Position numbers and translations under genes: made by a program. A DNA stretch of 26,847 nt from JBAXQQ01 sp037131695 (GTDB taxonomy: Bacteria; Armatimonadota; Hebobacteria; CAIYQO01). Positions 1 to 7,202 of this stretch are shown here, one piece after another. The stretch is taken from NCBI GenBank assembly GCA_964638715.1, contig CAZWZF010000061.1, forward strand, positions 1 through 26,847. Direction: 5' to 3'. Position 1 is the stretch's first letter, and every line of letters begins with the position of its first letter. The notes beneath the pieces are model-generated. The model saw nothing but the letters and a program-made list of their open reading frames with translations, did not search any database and was not told where the DNA came from.

Positions 1-26
1 CTGATGAATCCGTTATTTACAAATGG

Positions 27-686
27 CTAATTCCTTATGGGATGACTGTGAAAAAATGTAACAATCACCCATGACAAAGCTGAAAGAAATAAAAGAAATT
101 GACCAAAAACTATCCTGAGCCACCCCGGGAAAGGTCCTGCAATCATCCATTGTAAAAATGATGTCTTAACAATCTTTATCGAAGTCCCGTCCGGGAGAAT
201 CTTTACAACTGTTGGCCATAACTCAGGATATACCGCTTTGTAAGTAACATCGCCAATCTTTTGGCTTAACTCATTTTCCCGAACCGGCAATTTGGAATTA
301 TCATTAGGAATTATCTCACCAGACTCATTATAGACAATCTGTTCTTTGTCTGAATAAAACACATGCAATCTGTCTTTTTTATCAATTATTAGTTTTGGAA
401 TTTTGTAAGGTGATGCCCAACCGCGAATAAATTGCCCGGTTGCTGAATATTGCTGTATGCGCATATAACCTTCCGATGAGCAGTAAATGATGCCATTACT
501 ATCAACTGCTATCATACCGACAGCACCGAGTGGAAGATTTACATTAGCAGGAATTTGTCTCGAGAAAATAGTGCATACAGCAGCACCAAAGAAACCAATC
601 ATGCCGGTTGCTATAACAATAAGACCTGCAACTAATAACGTTATCGTTACCGGGCTTAAGTTGACTTTAGGAAGTTTAATATTCAT
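27..686 (-). CDS. Membrane protein with NHL-like soluble segment, function unknown
   Basis: A 219-residue protein that I do not recognise as a named family. A hydrophobic helix lies at about residues 15-38. A roughly 150-residue soluble part follows, and a second hydrophobic segment is at about 190-212. The soluble part has short recurring units of the type 'VDSNGIIYCSS', 'SATGQFIRGW' and 'IDKKDRLHVFY', which resemble single blades of NHL/six-bladed beta-propeller repeats. There are too few for a complete propeller. The start is the ATG at 684-686, preceded by an AAGGA ribosome-binding site about 6 nt upstream. It lies 78 nt downstream of the MNT gene on the same strand, so co-transcription is possible. 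That the soluble part faces outside the cytoplasm is inference. Confidence 0.7.
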   Translation of the reverse strand: MNIKLPKVNLSPVTITLLVAGLIVIATGMIGFFGAAVCTIFSRQIPANVNLPLGAVGMIAVDSNGIIYCSSEGYMRIQQYSATGQFIRGWASPYKIPKLIIDKKDRLHVFYSDKEQIVYNESGEIIPNDNSKLPVRENELSQKIGDVTYKAVYPELWPTVVKILPDGTSIKIVKTSFLQWMIAGPFPGWLRIVFGQFLLFLSALSWVIVTFFHSHPIRN

Positions 687-764
687 TTGATTCCTTCATA
701 ATTTTGAAAACTTATAAACAAATTTCATGTAAATATCTAATTCAATTTTGCCCGGTCGCTATTA

Positions 765-1073
765 TCAGACATACTTAACCTCCGGGAGAATATATTTTTC
801 CCCGACTCTGTTTAACGCGTTTCTATCTGCAAGGTCTGTCTTTATTCCCAGATTTTTCTCAATATGATGATTTATTTTGTCTATTTCAGGAAAAACATTC
901 CAACCAGAATAGCGACTATAAAAAATATCAGTTAATTCATAAAGTATATCAATATCACTTGCAGTTGTTTCTTCACCGCGGGCGTACGAACCAAATATGC
1001 CAAGAATGATGAACCCCTCAGCTTCATATTTATTTTTCAGTTCTTTTATTTTATTATAGATTTCTGTATTCAT
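765..1073 (-). CDS. MNT-type minimal nucleotidyltransferase (antitoxin-like), orphan
   Basis: A 102-residue protein with the nucleotidyltransferase signature GSYARGEETTASDID at residues 28-42. This gives the G-S motif and two metal-binding aspartates (Asp40, Asp42); Asp80 in 'IKTDLAD' is the likely third carboxylate. Length and motif order match stand-alone MNT domains. In established systems these act as antitoxins that AMPylate a partner HEPN RNase. No HEPN gene lies on either side: the downstream neighbour is a membrane protein, and upstream is 417 nt without a gene. The role is therefore unclear; it could be a degraded MNT/HEPN pair or an independent enzyme. The ribosome-binding site before the ATG at 1071-1073 is poor and the region is AT-rich, which fits horizontal acquisition. 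Confidence 0.85.
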   Translation of the reverse strand: MNTEIYNKIKELKNKYEAEGFIILGIFGSYARGEETTASDIDILYELTDIFYSRYSGWNVFPEIDKINHHIEKNLGIKTDLADRNALNRVGEKYILPEVKYV

Positions 1074-1169
1074 TTTATAATATCACTAATCTTTATGTTA
1101 AAGCATTACACTTGATGATTAGAACATGATAAATATAGCAAAAATATGTGTTTATTTCAATAAATTATT

Positions 1170-1378
1170 CCTCAATTTTTAATATAGGGTATTAGTCAGT
1201 TAGCAATCAAACCTGAATAAAAAATGGCATGAGTTTAAATTGAAAGTTCTATATCGTCGGAGTTTACTTTTATAGCAATATTTTCGGTCACTGAAATTGT
1301 CAAAGTGACCCAATCTAAAATCTAAAAAACTGAAAACTAAAAACTAATGACCTTAATCCCTTACCCCCTAAAACCTTA
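1170..1378 (+). repeat. Dispersed intergenic repeat, copy A (no palindrome insert)
   Basis: This stretch between the MNT gene and the gyrB promoter is similar to the reverse complements of 14560-14767 and 17152-17340. One end carries AGTTAGCAA followed by CAAA and an A-run. A middle block with TATATCGTCGG and AGTTTACTTTTATA follows, then a GAAAACTAAAAACTAATGACC block. Over 1259-1310 it matches the reverse complement of 17197-17247 at about 45 of 52 positions by eye. No credible open reading frame was seen. This copy lacks the GC-rich palindromes that interrupt the other two. Confidence 0.75.
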
Positions 1379-1411
1379 AAAAAATAACTAAAACACAATA
1401 TATCAAGAAAA

Positions 1412-1442
1412 TTGGACTTTTAGACCATAAATATAGTATAAT
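1412..1442 (+). promoter_or_regulatory. Likely sigma70 promoter of gyrB
   Basis: A perfect -10 box TATAAT lies at 1437-1442 with a TTGGAC -35-like box at 1412-1417. The 19-nt spacer is longer than ideal. Transcription would begin near 1449, giving a leader of about 40 nt before the gyrB GTG at 1491. Confidence 0.5.
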
Positions 1443-1490
1443 GCATCGGGTTAATCTATAAAAAACTTTGCTAACACCTGGAGGAATGGC

Positions 1491-3452
1491 GTGACTGATG
1501 CAACGAGCAATCTTCATTATAATGAAGAAAACATTCAAGTTTTAAAAGGTTTAGAAGCGGTGCGAATGCGCCCCGGTATGTATATTGGCGATACTGACGT
1601 TAAAGGTTTTCACCAGCTTTTTAATGAAGTAATCGACAACTCAATCGACGAGGCCATGGCCGGTTATTGTAACGAAATTATCGTTACTCTGGAAGGCGAG
1701 GATATCCTGTCGGTTGAAGACAATGGTCGTGGTATTCCGGTTGGAATTCACCCGATAGAAGGGCGCAGTACATTAGAAGTTGTTATGACTGTATTGCACG
1801 CCGGTGGTAAGTTCGGCAGCGGCGGGTATAAAGTTTCCGGTGGTCTGCACGGCGTGGGCGTAAGCTGCGTTAATGCGTTGTCAGAATATTTAATCGCTGA
1901 AGTTTATCGCGACAGCGAACATTATCTGTTAAAATTTGAACAGGGTGCCCCGGTAGGTGAAATCAGAACAATTGGGCCAACTACTAAAAATGGTACCAAA
2001 ATAACCTATAAACCGGATCAGGAAGTATTCGGGACAGAGATTCATTTTCACGAAGAAACCGTTACTGGCCGTCTGCGCGAATTAGCATACTTGAATAAAA
2101 ATGTCCGCATAGTATATAAAAATGCTGTTACCGGAACCGGAGAAGTATTCCATTTTACCGGTGGTATCGTGCAATTTGTTGAAAAATTAAACTCTCTCAA
2201 GGACCCTGTCCACACCCCGGTATATTGCACCCGCGAACGCGACGATGTCATTGTCGAGATAGCGATGCAGTACAACGAAGGTTTCCAGGAAACACTGTTC
2301 GCCTATGCCAACAACATCCACACTATGGATGGCGGCACTCACGTTTCCGGTTTCCGCACCGCATTGACCCGGGTATTAAACTCATATTCCCGCAAAGCTG
2401 GATTTTTGAAAGAGAAAGACCCCAACTTCACCGGTGACGATGTTCGCGAAGGTTTGACCGCAGTATTATCAGTAAAACTGCCCAACCCGCTATTTGAATC
2501 ACAGACCAAGGTAAAACTGCGAAACCCTGAAATCGATGGTATCGTTAACTCGGTAGTTGGCGAAGCGATGTCGGACTTTTTGGAAGAAAACCCGCAGGTG
2601 GCACGCAAAGTTATCGAAAAAGCACTTACCGCTGCCCGCGCCCGCGCTGCTGCCCGCAAGGCTATCGACCTGGAACGCAAATCCGCGTTGGAAGGCTCCG
2701 GCCTACCGGGCAAGCTGTCTGACTGTCACAGCAAAGACGCCGCCGAATGTGAAATATTCCTGGTTGAGGGTGATTCCGCAGGCGGTTCGGCAAAGAAAGC
2801 CCGCAACAGTAAATTCCAGGCGGTTATGCCGCTTCGCGGTGTCGTGTTAAACGTAGAACGCGCACGACTGGATCGCATCCTCAGCAACCAGGAAATTTCC
2901 AACATGATTCGCGCCATTGGCGTGGGCATATCCACCGGTTCATCTGACCCTAATGCTGAAAACGACCTGGAAGAACAGCAGTCTGACACCTTTAATCTGG
3001 ATAAATTGCGCTACAACCGCATTATCATCATGACCGACGCTGACGTTGACGGCGCGCACATCCGCACCTTGCTGCTGACCTTATTCTTCCGCTACATGCT
3101 GCCGCTGGTTGAACATGGCCACATCTATATTGCCCAGCCGCCGTTGTTTGGCGTTAAGCAGGGAAAAGAGACGAAATACGCCATGAACGAAAAAGAACTT
3201 GAAGAGATCATGGGCGGATTAACCAGCAAACGCGGCGTACAGGTAATGCGCTACAAAGGTCTGGGTGAAATGGACGCCGAAGAATTGGCAGAAACCGCCA
3301 TGGACCCCAAAACCCGCCGATTATTGCGGGTTGACCTGGAAGATGCCGTGAAAGCAGATGAAATATTCAGCGTGTTAATGGGCGATGCAGTTGCCCCACG
3401 TCGCGATTTTATCACACAATATGCTCAAGAAGTGAAGAATCTGGATATCTAA
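1491..3452 (+). CDS. gyrB: DNA gyrase subunit B
   Basis: ATPase subunit of type II topoisomerase, which drives negative supercoiling together with GyrA. The 653-residue protein has the GHKL ATPase (NEVIDNSIDEA near 45-55, DNGRGIPVGIH at about 77-87, GGLHGVGVS at 117-125) and the transducer domain. The TOPRIM domain has EGDSAGG at 426-432 and the metal-binding DADVD at 516-520. The C-terminal 'RYKGLGEMDAEELAETAMDP' motif is typical of GyrB. The short form without the roughly 165-residue proteobacterial insertion is seen. A GTG start at 1491 is supported by GGAGG at 1480-1484, 6 nt upstream. Between 'GVGI' and 'KLRYNRI' there is an extra acidic loop of about 18 residues. gyrA, dnaA and recF are not nearby; the next gene is a PASTA protein. 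Confidence 0.97.
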   Translation: MTDATSNLHYNEENIQVLKGLEAVRMRPGMYIGDTDVKGFHQLFNEVIDNSIDEAMAGYCNEIIVTLEGEDILSVEDNGRGIPVGIHPIEGRSTLEVVMTVLHAGGKFGSGGYKVSGGLHGVGVSCVNALSEYLIAEVYRDSEHYLLKFEQGAPVGEIRTIGPTTKNGTKITYKPDQEVFGTEIHFHEETVTGRLRELAYLNKNVRIVYKNAVTGTGEVFHFTGGIVQFVEKLNSLKDPVHTPVYCTRERDDVIVEIAMQYNEGFQETLFAYANNIHTMDGGTHVSGFRTALTRVLNSYSRKAGFLKEKDPNFTGDDVREGLTAVLSVKLPNPLFESQTKVKLRNPEIDGIVNSVVGEAMSDFLEENPQVARKVIEKALTAARARAAARKAIDLERKSALEGSGLPGKLSDCHSKDAAECEIFLVEGDSAGGSAKKARNSKFQAVMPLRGVVLNVERARLDRILSNQEISNMIRAIGVGISTGSSDPNAENDLEEQQSDTFNLDKLRYNRIIIMTDADVDGAHIRTLLLTLFFRYMLPLVEHGHIYIAQPPLFGVKQGKETKYAMNEKELEEIMGGLTSKRGVQVMRYKGLGEMDAEELAETAMDPKTRRLLRVDLEDAVKADEIFSVLMGDAVAPRRDFITQYAQEVKNLDI

Positions 3453-3462
3453 TAAGGACTTA

Positions 3463-3486
3463 ATGATCCGCAAATATGCAGGATAA
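3463..3486 (+). CDS. Possible seven-codon leader ORF overlapping the PASTA gene start
   Basis: After the gyrB stop, AAGGA at 3454-3458 is only 4 nt from an ATG at 3463 that opens a seven-codon frame (M-I-R-K-Y-A-G) ending in TAA at 3484-3486. This frame overlaps the PASTA gene start at 3476, which has no ribosome-binding site of its own within normal distance. It could couple translation of the PASTA gene to ribosomes arriving from gyrB. It may equally be chance. Confidence 0.25.
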   Translation: MIRKYAG

Positions 3487-4288
3487 ACCAGTACGAGAAA
3501 AGAAAATAATTGCCGGTCCGCATCCGCTGATTAGTTGCCTGACGCCAATAGTCGCCATGCTTATAATTACAGCGCTGACGATTTTCGCCTTTATTTTCTG
3601 GGTACGGGCTATCCCGCATAACGATACCACCATTCCAGACCTTATCGGGGCGTCAGAATCTGACGCCCGTACTGCCCTGGTAAATATGCAATTAAACGCT
3701 GTCACTGACCCGGCAACTGTATATAGCGACGAAATAGGCGAAGGCAAAGTAATCCGCACTATTCCGCCAGCGGGAAGAGTAGTGAAAGCCGGACGTACGG
3801 TGCGAATGATACTCAGCAGTGGTTCCGGGATGACAGAAGTGCCTGACCTGACTGAACTTACCGAATACGACGCCAGAAAAAGACTTACTGAAGCAGGATT
3901 GCGCACCGGCAATGAAACCTACGCCACCCATCCACGCATCGAAGGCGACCGTATAATCAGCGTAAAACCCAAAGAAGGCACCCGCACCCGCCGCGGCAGT
4001 ACCGTAGACCTGCTAATCAGCAGCGGAAAAGAAAGCTTCGACGCTATATCACCCCCACCCGCTATTGGTGCCGCCGATCTGCACACCACCACCATAGTAT
4101 TCACCGTCCCCATGGATGTCGACACCGGCCAACTGGAAATAAGAGTAGAAGATAAAGACGGCAACCATAACGTATACAAAAAAGATCACACCGGCGGCGA
4201 AGAAGTAACCGAAACCGTACAAGGCAACGGCCCATCCAAAGCATCAGTATTTTTCAACAATAAGCTGGAGTTTACGAGGAAGTTTTAA
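3476..4288 (+). CDS. Single-pass PASTA-domain protein lacking a kinase domain
   Basis: A 270-residue protein. It has a short positively charged cytoplasmic tail, one membrane helix at about 19-44, and two PASTA repeats. The first starts at 'TIPDLIGASESDARTAL' (about 52-116) and the second at 'VPDLTELTEYDARKRL' (about 119-184). A C-terminal beta-rich domain of about 75 residues resembles the tail after the PASTA repeats in PrkC/Stk1 kinases. PASTA domains bind peptidoglycan fragments or beta-lactam-like ligands in Ser/Thr kinases and some penicillin-binding proteins. Here neither a kinase nor a transpeptidase domain is present. The protein resembles just the extracellular sensor half of a PASTA kinase. 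It starts 23 nt after gyrB and is probably co-transcribed. In-frame alternatives upstream are blocked by a stop at 3464-3466, so the ATG at 3476 is the only reasonable start. Confidence 0.88.
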   Translation: MQDKPVREKKIIAGPHPLISCLTPIVAMLIITALTIFAFIFWVRAIPHNDTTIPDLIGASESDARTALVNMQLNAVTDPATVYSDEIGEGKVIRTIPPAGRVVKAGRTVRMILSSGSGMTEVPDLTELTEYDARKRLTEAGLRTGNETYATHPRIEGDRIISVKPKEGTRTRRGSTVDLLISSGKESFDAISPPPAIGAADLHTTTIVFTVPMDVDTGQLEIRVEDKDGNHNVYKKDHTGGEEVTETVQGNGPSKASVFFNNKLEFTRKF

Positions 4289-4329
4289 CTGCTGGTTATG
4301 TAAAAAAGAACAGTAAACTTAAAATTCCA

Positions 4330-4361
4330 GTCACAGTTTGGAAAGGGGCTTGGAGCCCGGC
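4330..4361 (+). repeat. Left 32-bp inverted repeat flanking the RAYT gene
   Basis: This segment is the exact reverse complement of 4991-5022, 32 of 32 bases. It contains an internal REP-like palindrome GGGCT-TGG-AGCCC. It lies just beyond the 3' end of the transposase gene. Confidence 0.92.
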
Positions 4362-4387
4362 CAATTACAGCAAAAGTTGATTTGTTA

Positions 4388-4954
4388 TTATTTTTCTATG
4401 CCTTCTAAAACAATCTCATCCCACCACATTTCTCTGTCAATAGGGATAATTATTTCAAGATTGGAACCATACATGGCACGATAACTGGAAAAAGGATACT
4501 CTTCAGCTGTTTTTGTTATTCCTCGTGCTATTGGGTTGGTATGAATATAATTAATTTTTTGCCATATCAACCGGTCTGTATATAAATGAAAATTATATTT
4601 ACCATCCTGCCAAAGTCGATTGCGCTCTTTTTTCTCATCATATAGCCATGATATAACCTGTTGATTCTGATGTTCAACAGCAATATCCAATATTTTCCCG
4701 GTAATGGCAGGTTTAAGTTGAGTTAAAAAGTTACTAACATCACCATCAAGAGGATTTACTATTGCATGGATATGTTCAGGCATAATGATATATGCAATCA
4801 ATTTAGCTGGATATTCATCACAATGGTGTCTTAATGTAAGACAAGAAGCACGGGCATTTTCTGCCGATTTAAACGCTTTACAACGTCCTTTTACATTTAA
4901 AGTTATGTAATGGAGTACCCCTTCTTTACCATGCCTGTCAAAACGTTTTACCAT
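4388..4954 (-). CDS. REP-associated tyrosine transposase (RAYT, Y1 HUH family)
   Basis: A 188-residue transposase-like protein of the IS200/IS605-related RAYT family. It shows the HUH metal-binding motif 'MPEHIHAIVNP', the 'RLWQDGKYNFHLYTDRLIW' block and the family-typical 'INYIHTNPIARGI', which carries candidate catalytic tyrosines. A 'YPFSSYRAMYG' block follows. RAYTs cut and join single-stranded DNA at REP palindromes and are thought to spread them. I prefer the ATG at 4952-4954, which has GAGG 8 nt upstream. The longer reading frame back to a TTG at 5014 would begin inside the right inverted repeat. All catalytic-region motifs look intact, so the enzyme may be active. Confidence 0.9.
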   Translation of the reverse strand: MVKRFDRHGKEGVLHYITLNVKGRCKAFKSAENARASCLTLRHHCDEYPAKLIAYIIMPEHIHAIVNPLDGDVSNFLTQLKPAITGKILDIAVEHQNQQVISWLYDEKKERNRLWQDGKYNFHLYTDRLIWQKINYIHTNPIARGITKTAEEYPFSSYRAMYGSNLEIIIPIDREMWWDEIVLEGIEK

Positions 4955-4990
4955 ATCATTTTCCTCTATAATGATATTATCAATGTAATC

Positions 4991-5022
4991 GCCGGGCTCC
5001 AAGCCCCTTTCCAAACTGTGAC
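4991..5022 (-). repeat. Right 32-bp inverted repeat flanking the RAYT gene
   Basis: Exact reverse complement of 4330-4361. It contains the palindrome GGGCT-CCA-AGCCC and lies 36 nt upstream of the chosen RAYT start codon, so it may overlap that gene's promoter or leader. Confidence 0.92.
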
Positions 5023-5082
5023 CGATTTTTTTAATAATGATTTAAATTTTAACCACCACTAAAAATATTATTTTTCTGCTCC

Positions 5083-5829
5083 TCAATTCTTCAACATGCC
5101 AATCACATTTTTCAATTCCACTTCCTTATTTCCTGATGGCTGGTATTCCAGGCCCATGTAGCCATCATATTTGGCTGCATTCAATACTTTTACAATGTTA
5201 GGGTAGTTTATTTCGCCGGTGCCGGGAGCGAGGCGGCCGGGAAGGTCGGCGACGTGGAAGTGGCTGATGTGTTTTAGGTTTGCCTGGATGGTGTTAATCA
5301 GGTTGCCTTCCATATATTGCATGTGGTAGATGTCATACAGTACCGCGACGTGGGGGTTGTTCACTATGCGGCAAACATCGAATGCTTCGCGGCTGGATGT
5401 CATGTATGGCATTTCCGAGGCGTTCAGCGGTTCCAGCAATAGTTGCAGGTCGTATTTTTCCAGCACTGGAATGGCGGCTTCTACAGTGGCTATCAGTCGG
5501 TCGTGCATATTATTCGGGGTCCAGTCGCATTGCGGCCTTCCGCTGATGGAAATCAGTTTGCGGCAATTCAACTGGTCGCAAATTTCAGCCAGTTTTGTCA
5601 GTTCAACTGGTAGATTTTCTGGCGCTTCCGGCGAGATTAAATCTCCGGGTCCGCAGAATACCGACACCGGCAGTTCCAACTCGCGACTCATCTTCGCAAT
5701 GGCGCTGATATCTTTGCCGCCGCTGCCCCAAAACTCTACCGCGTCTGCGCCGGCAGACTTTATCAATTGCATCGCGTCTACAGTGGGCATCCCTGAGTAG
5801 ACCATATCAGCACATACAGAAACTTTCAT
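5083..5829 (-). CDS. Hydroxypyruvate isomerase-like TIM-barrel protein
   Basis: A 248-residue member of the sugar-phosphate isomerase/epimerase (AP endonuclease 2-like) TIM-barrel superfamily, closest in layout to hydroxypyruvate isomerase (Hyi). Conserved positions are the metal-binding Glu133 in 'LLLEPLN', Asp166/His169 in 'YDIYHMQ', the 'HFHVADLPGRLAPGTGEINY' block at 190-209, and Glu228 in 'GLEYQP'. Hyi interconverts hydroxypyruvate and tartronate semialdehyde, but relatives act on other ketoses, so the substrate is not certain. No signal peptide is seen, so it is cytoplasmic. The ATG at 5827-5829 is preceded by AGGGG about 7 nt upstream. No glyoxylate-pathway genes (gcl, garR) are adjacent, so the context does not help assign the substrate. 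Confidence 0.87.
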   Translation of the reverse strand: MKVSVCADMVYSGMPTVDAMQLIKSAGADAVEFWGSGGKDISAIAKMSRELELPVSVFCGPGDLISPEAPENLPVELTKLAEICDQLNCRKLISISGRPQCDWTPNNMHDRLIATVEAAIPVLEKYDLQLLLEPLNASEMPYMTSSREAFDVCRIVNNPHVAVLYDIYHMQYMEGNLINTIQANLKHISHFHVADLPGRLAPGTGEINYPNIVKVLNAAKYDGYMGLEYQPSGNKEVELKNVIGMLKN

Positions 5830-5860
5830 TGTAAAACCCCTAACTCAAATTATTTATGGT

Positions 5861-5902
5861 GGGACAGACACCTGTATGGCTTCGCCATTTGGTGTCAGTC
5901 CC
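5861..5902. repeat. Long imperfect hairpin with nested inner stem
   Basis: Outer arms GGGACAGACACC and GGTGTCAGTCCC (5861-5872 and 5891-5902) pair with one mismatch. Inside them ATGGC-TTC-GCCAT (5876-5888) forms a perfect second stem. It sits between two minus-strand genes, upstream of the isomerase. The outer sequence looks like a dispersed REP-type palindrome rather than a terminator, since no T-run follows on either strand. Confidence 0.75.
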
Positions 5903-5930
5903 GGACTTTATTTTAAAATCACAAAATTTG

Positions 5931-5988
5931 TAATTTTTAATTTTGCATTTGTAATTTTTAATTTTTAATTTTTAATTTTAAATTTGTC
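5931..5988. repeat. Low-complexity TTTTTAA tract running into the thioredoxin-TPR gene
   Basis: Irregular tandem units of TTTTTAA/TTTGTAA type. The minus-strand gene that ends at 5965 reads into it, so its last few codons (F-K-I-K-N) come from this tract. Confidence 0.6.
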
Positions 5989-6969
5989 CAGCATTTGCTG
6001 CAGCCATTTTCCGCGCGGGCTTTTTGGATTCAGTTTTATGGCTGCTTCAAGCGTTGTTATGGCTTTGCTGGTGTTGCCGGTATCATAGTAAACAATTCCA
6101 AGCATACCTTTGATATCCTGCTCATTACGCAGTGATTTTGCTGTTTTAATTAAATTCTCAAGATAAGCGGCACATTGTTTGAATTGTTGATTATCAAAAG
6201 AGTCCAATGCCTGTTCCCAAACCATTTGCTCCTGGTAGTGTTTTGTATTAACAGCGTCATATTTATTGATGATATCCATGAATTCTTTGCCATCGGTAGT
6301 CCATTTATCAACCGCCATATTTTGCAATGCAACCCAGGCGGCTTCCAATGCTCCGCCTTTTGCGTTATCCGGGTCTAATTTCAACACCTGTTTTGCCATG
6401 GTAACAGCATCGCTTGATTGGTATATTTGCGTCATCATACGCATTGCAATTTGAGCGTATTCGTAGGTGGTTTTATCAGCCTTGTTAGCGTATTCCTGAA
6501 AAGAGAGGTAGTCCTTTCCGGTTTTTTTGGCATCATTTAATTGCTGCAAAAATGCATCTGGCGGCATGTAGCCACCGATTATCTTATAGATTGTCCTGCC
6601 ATCTTCAGATAATATTACGAGATATGGATAGCCATCGCCATTGAATTTTCTATATAAATCCAGATTTATTTTTACCATTGTAGAAGGCTTTTGACCTTTT
6701 GGTACTGTGCAATCAAGGCTGGCTGAAGCGAAATTTGTTGCCAATTCCTGTTTTACTTTCGGGTCAGTATATGTGTTAGCCTCGATTTGCCGGCACCATC
6801 CACACCAGTCAGTGGTGAAATGCAGATAAATAAGGACATGCCTTTCTTTAGCTGATTTTTGCACATCTGTCCAGGTGGTAAAGAAACCATCTGGCACTTT
6901 TGCAAACGCTGCTGTAGATAACATCAGCATCAGCAATAACATATAACATCGGAATGACAATTTTTTCAT
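5965..6969 (-). CDS. Secreted thioredoxin-fold protein with C-terminal TPR repeats
   Basis: A 334-residue exported protein. A signal peptide covers residues 1-23 (hydrophobic core, then 'TAAFA'). A thioredoxin-like domain spans about 27-150, with the redox motif CGWC at Cys56-Cys59 in 'TDWCGWCRQIE', followed by the typical 'GYPYLVIL' cis-proline-containing strand. An alpha-helical region of about 160-330 ends in a clear TPR unit ('MLGIVYYDTGNTSKAITTLEAAIKLNP'). The CGWC form resembles the thioredoxin_7/DsbD C-terminal group, suggesting disulfide reduction or isomerisation in the periplasm, with the TPRs recruiting a partner. CAGGGA lies about 9 nt upstream of the ATG. Specific substrates cannot be told. 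Confidence 0.87.
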   Translation of the reverse strand: MKKLSFRCYMLLLMLMLSTAAFAKVPDGFFTTWTDVQKSAKERHVLIYLHFTTDWCGWCRQIEANTYTDPKVKQELATNFASASLDCTVPKGQKPSTMVKINLDLYRKFNGDGYPYLVILSEDGRTIYKIIGGYMPPDAFLQQLNDAKKTGKDYLSFQEYANKADKTTYEYAQIAMRMMTQIYQSSDAVTMAKQVLKLDPDNAKGGALEAAWVALQNMAVDKWTTDGKEFMDIINKYDAVNTKHYQEQMVWEQALDSFDNQQFKQCAAYLENLIKTAKSLRNEQDIKGMLGIVYYDTGNTSKAITTLEAAIKLNPKSPRGKWLQQMLDKFKIKN

Positions 6970-7050
6970 AATAAATATCCCTGAATTGATATGTATAATG
7001 ATAGCATTTTTACAGATTGATTTATATTGTTTTGGTTAATTTATTTTTCA

Positions 7051-7112
7051 TATCGCTATTAAGGATTAAAAGGATGGATTAAATATCTTATTAATCCTGT
7101 TAATTGATGTTA
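7051..7112. repeat. Imperfect inverted repeat upstream of the large secreted gene
   Basis: The arms ATTAAGGATTAAAAGGAT (about 7058-7075) and the reverse complement of TTATTAATCCTGTTAAT (7088-7104) pair imperfectly across a short AT-rich loop, and the right arm ends in AATTGATGTT. The same arm sequence recurs as an inverted pair at 21678-21796, so this is a dispersed repeat family. It lies between divergent genes. Confidence 0.55.
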
Positions 7113-7202
7113 ACTTCCGTTTAATTTCTGTATATTTTCCGCTACTCTTGAGTATATTATGTGTCTAATTTCTTCGTAATTTAAAAATCAAAAGGTTGTT
7201 TC

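Larger units (their letters stand above)
4330..5022 (-). mobile_element. 693-bp RAYT-containing element bounded by perfect inverted repeats
   Basis: A single RAYT gene occupies almost the whole interval between two identical 32-bp inverted repeats, each carrying a small REP-like hairpin. This is the arrangement expected of a transposase with its own recognition hairpins. No obvious target-site duplication is seen just outside the repeats, which fits HUH-type single-strand transposition. Whether the unit is mobile as a whole is inference. Confidence 0.7.

Noticed and set aside
4955..5014. 20-residue N-terminal extension of the RAYT from a TTG
   Set aside because: The extension is encoded by the inverted repeat and the leader; the ATG at 4954 has a better ribosome-binding site and matches where the family begins.
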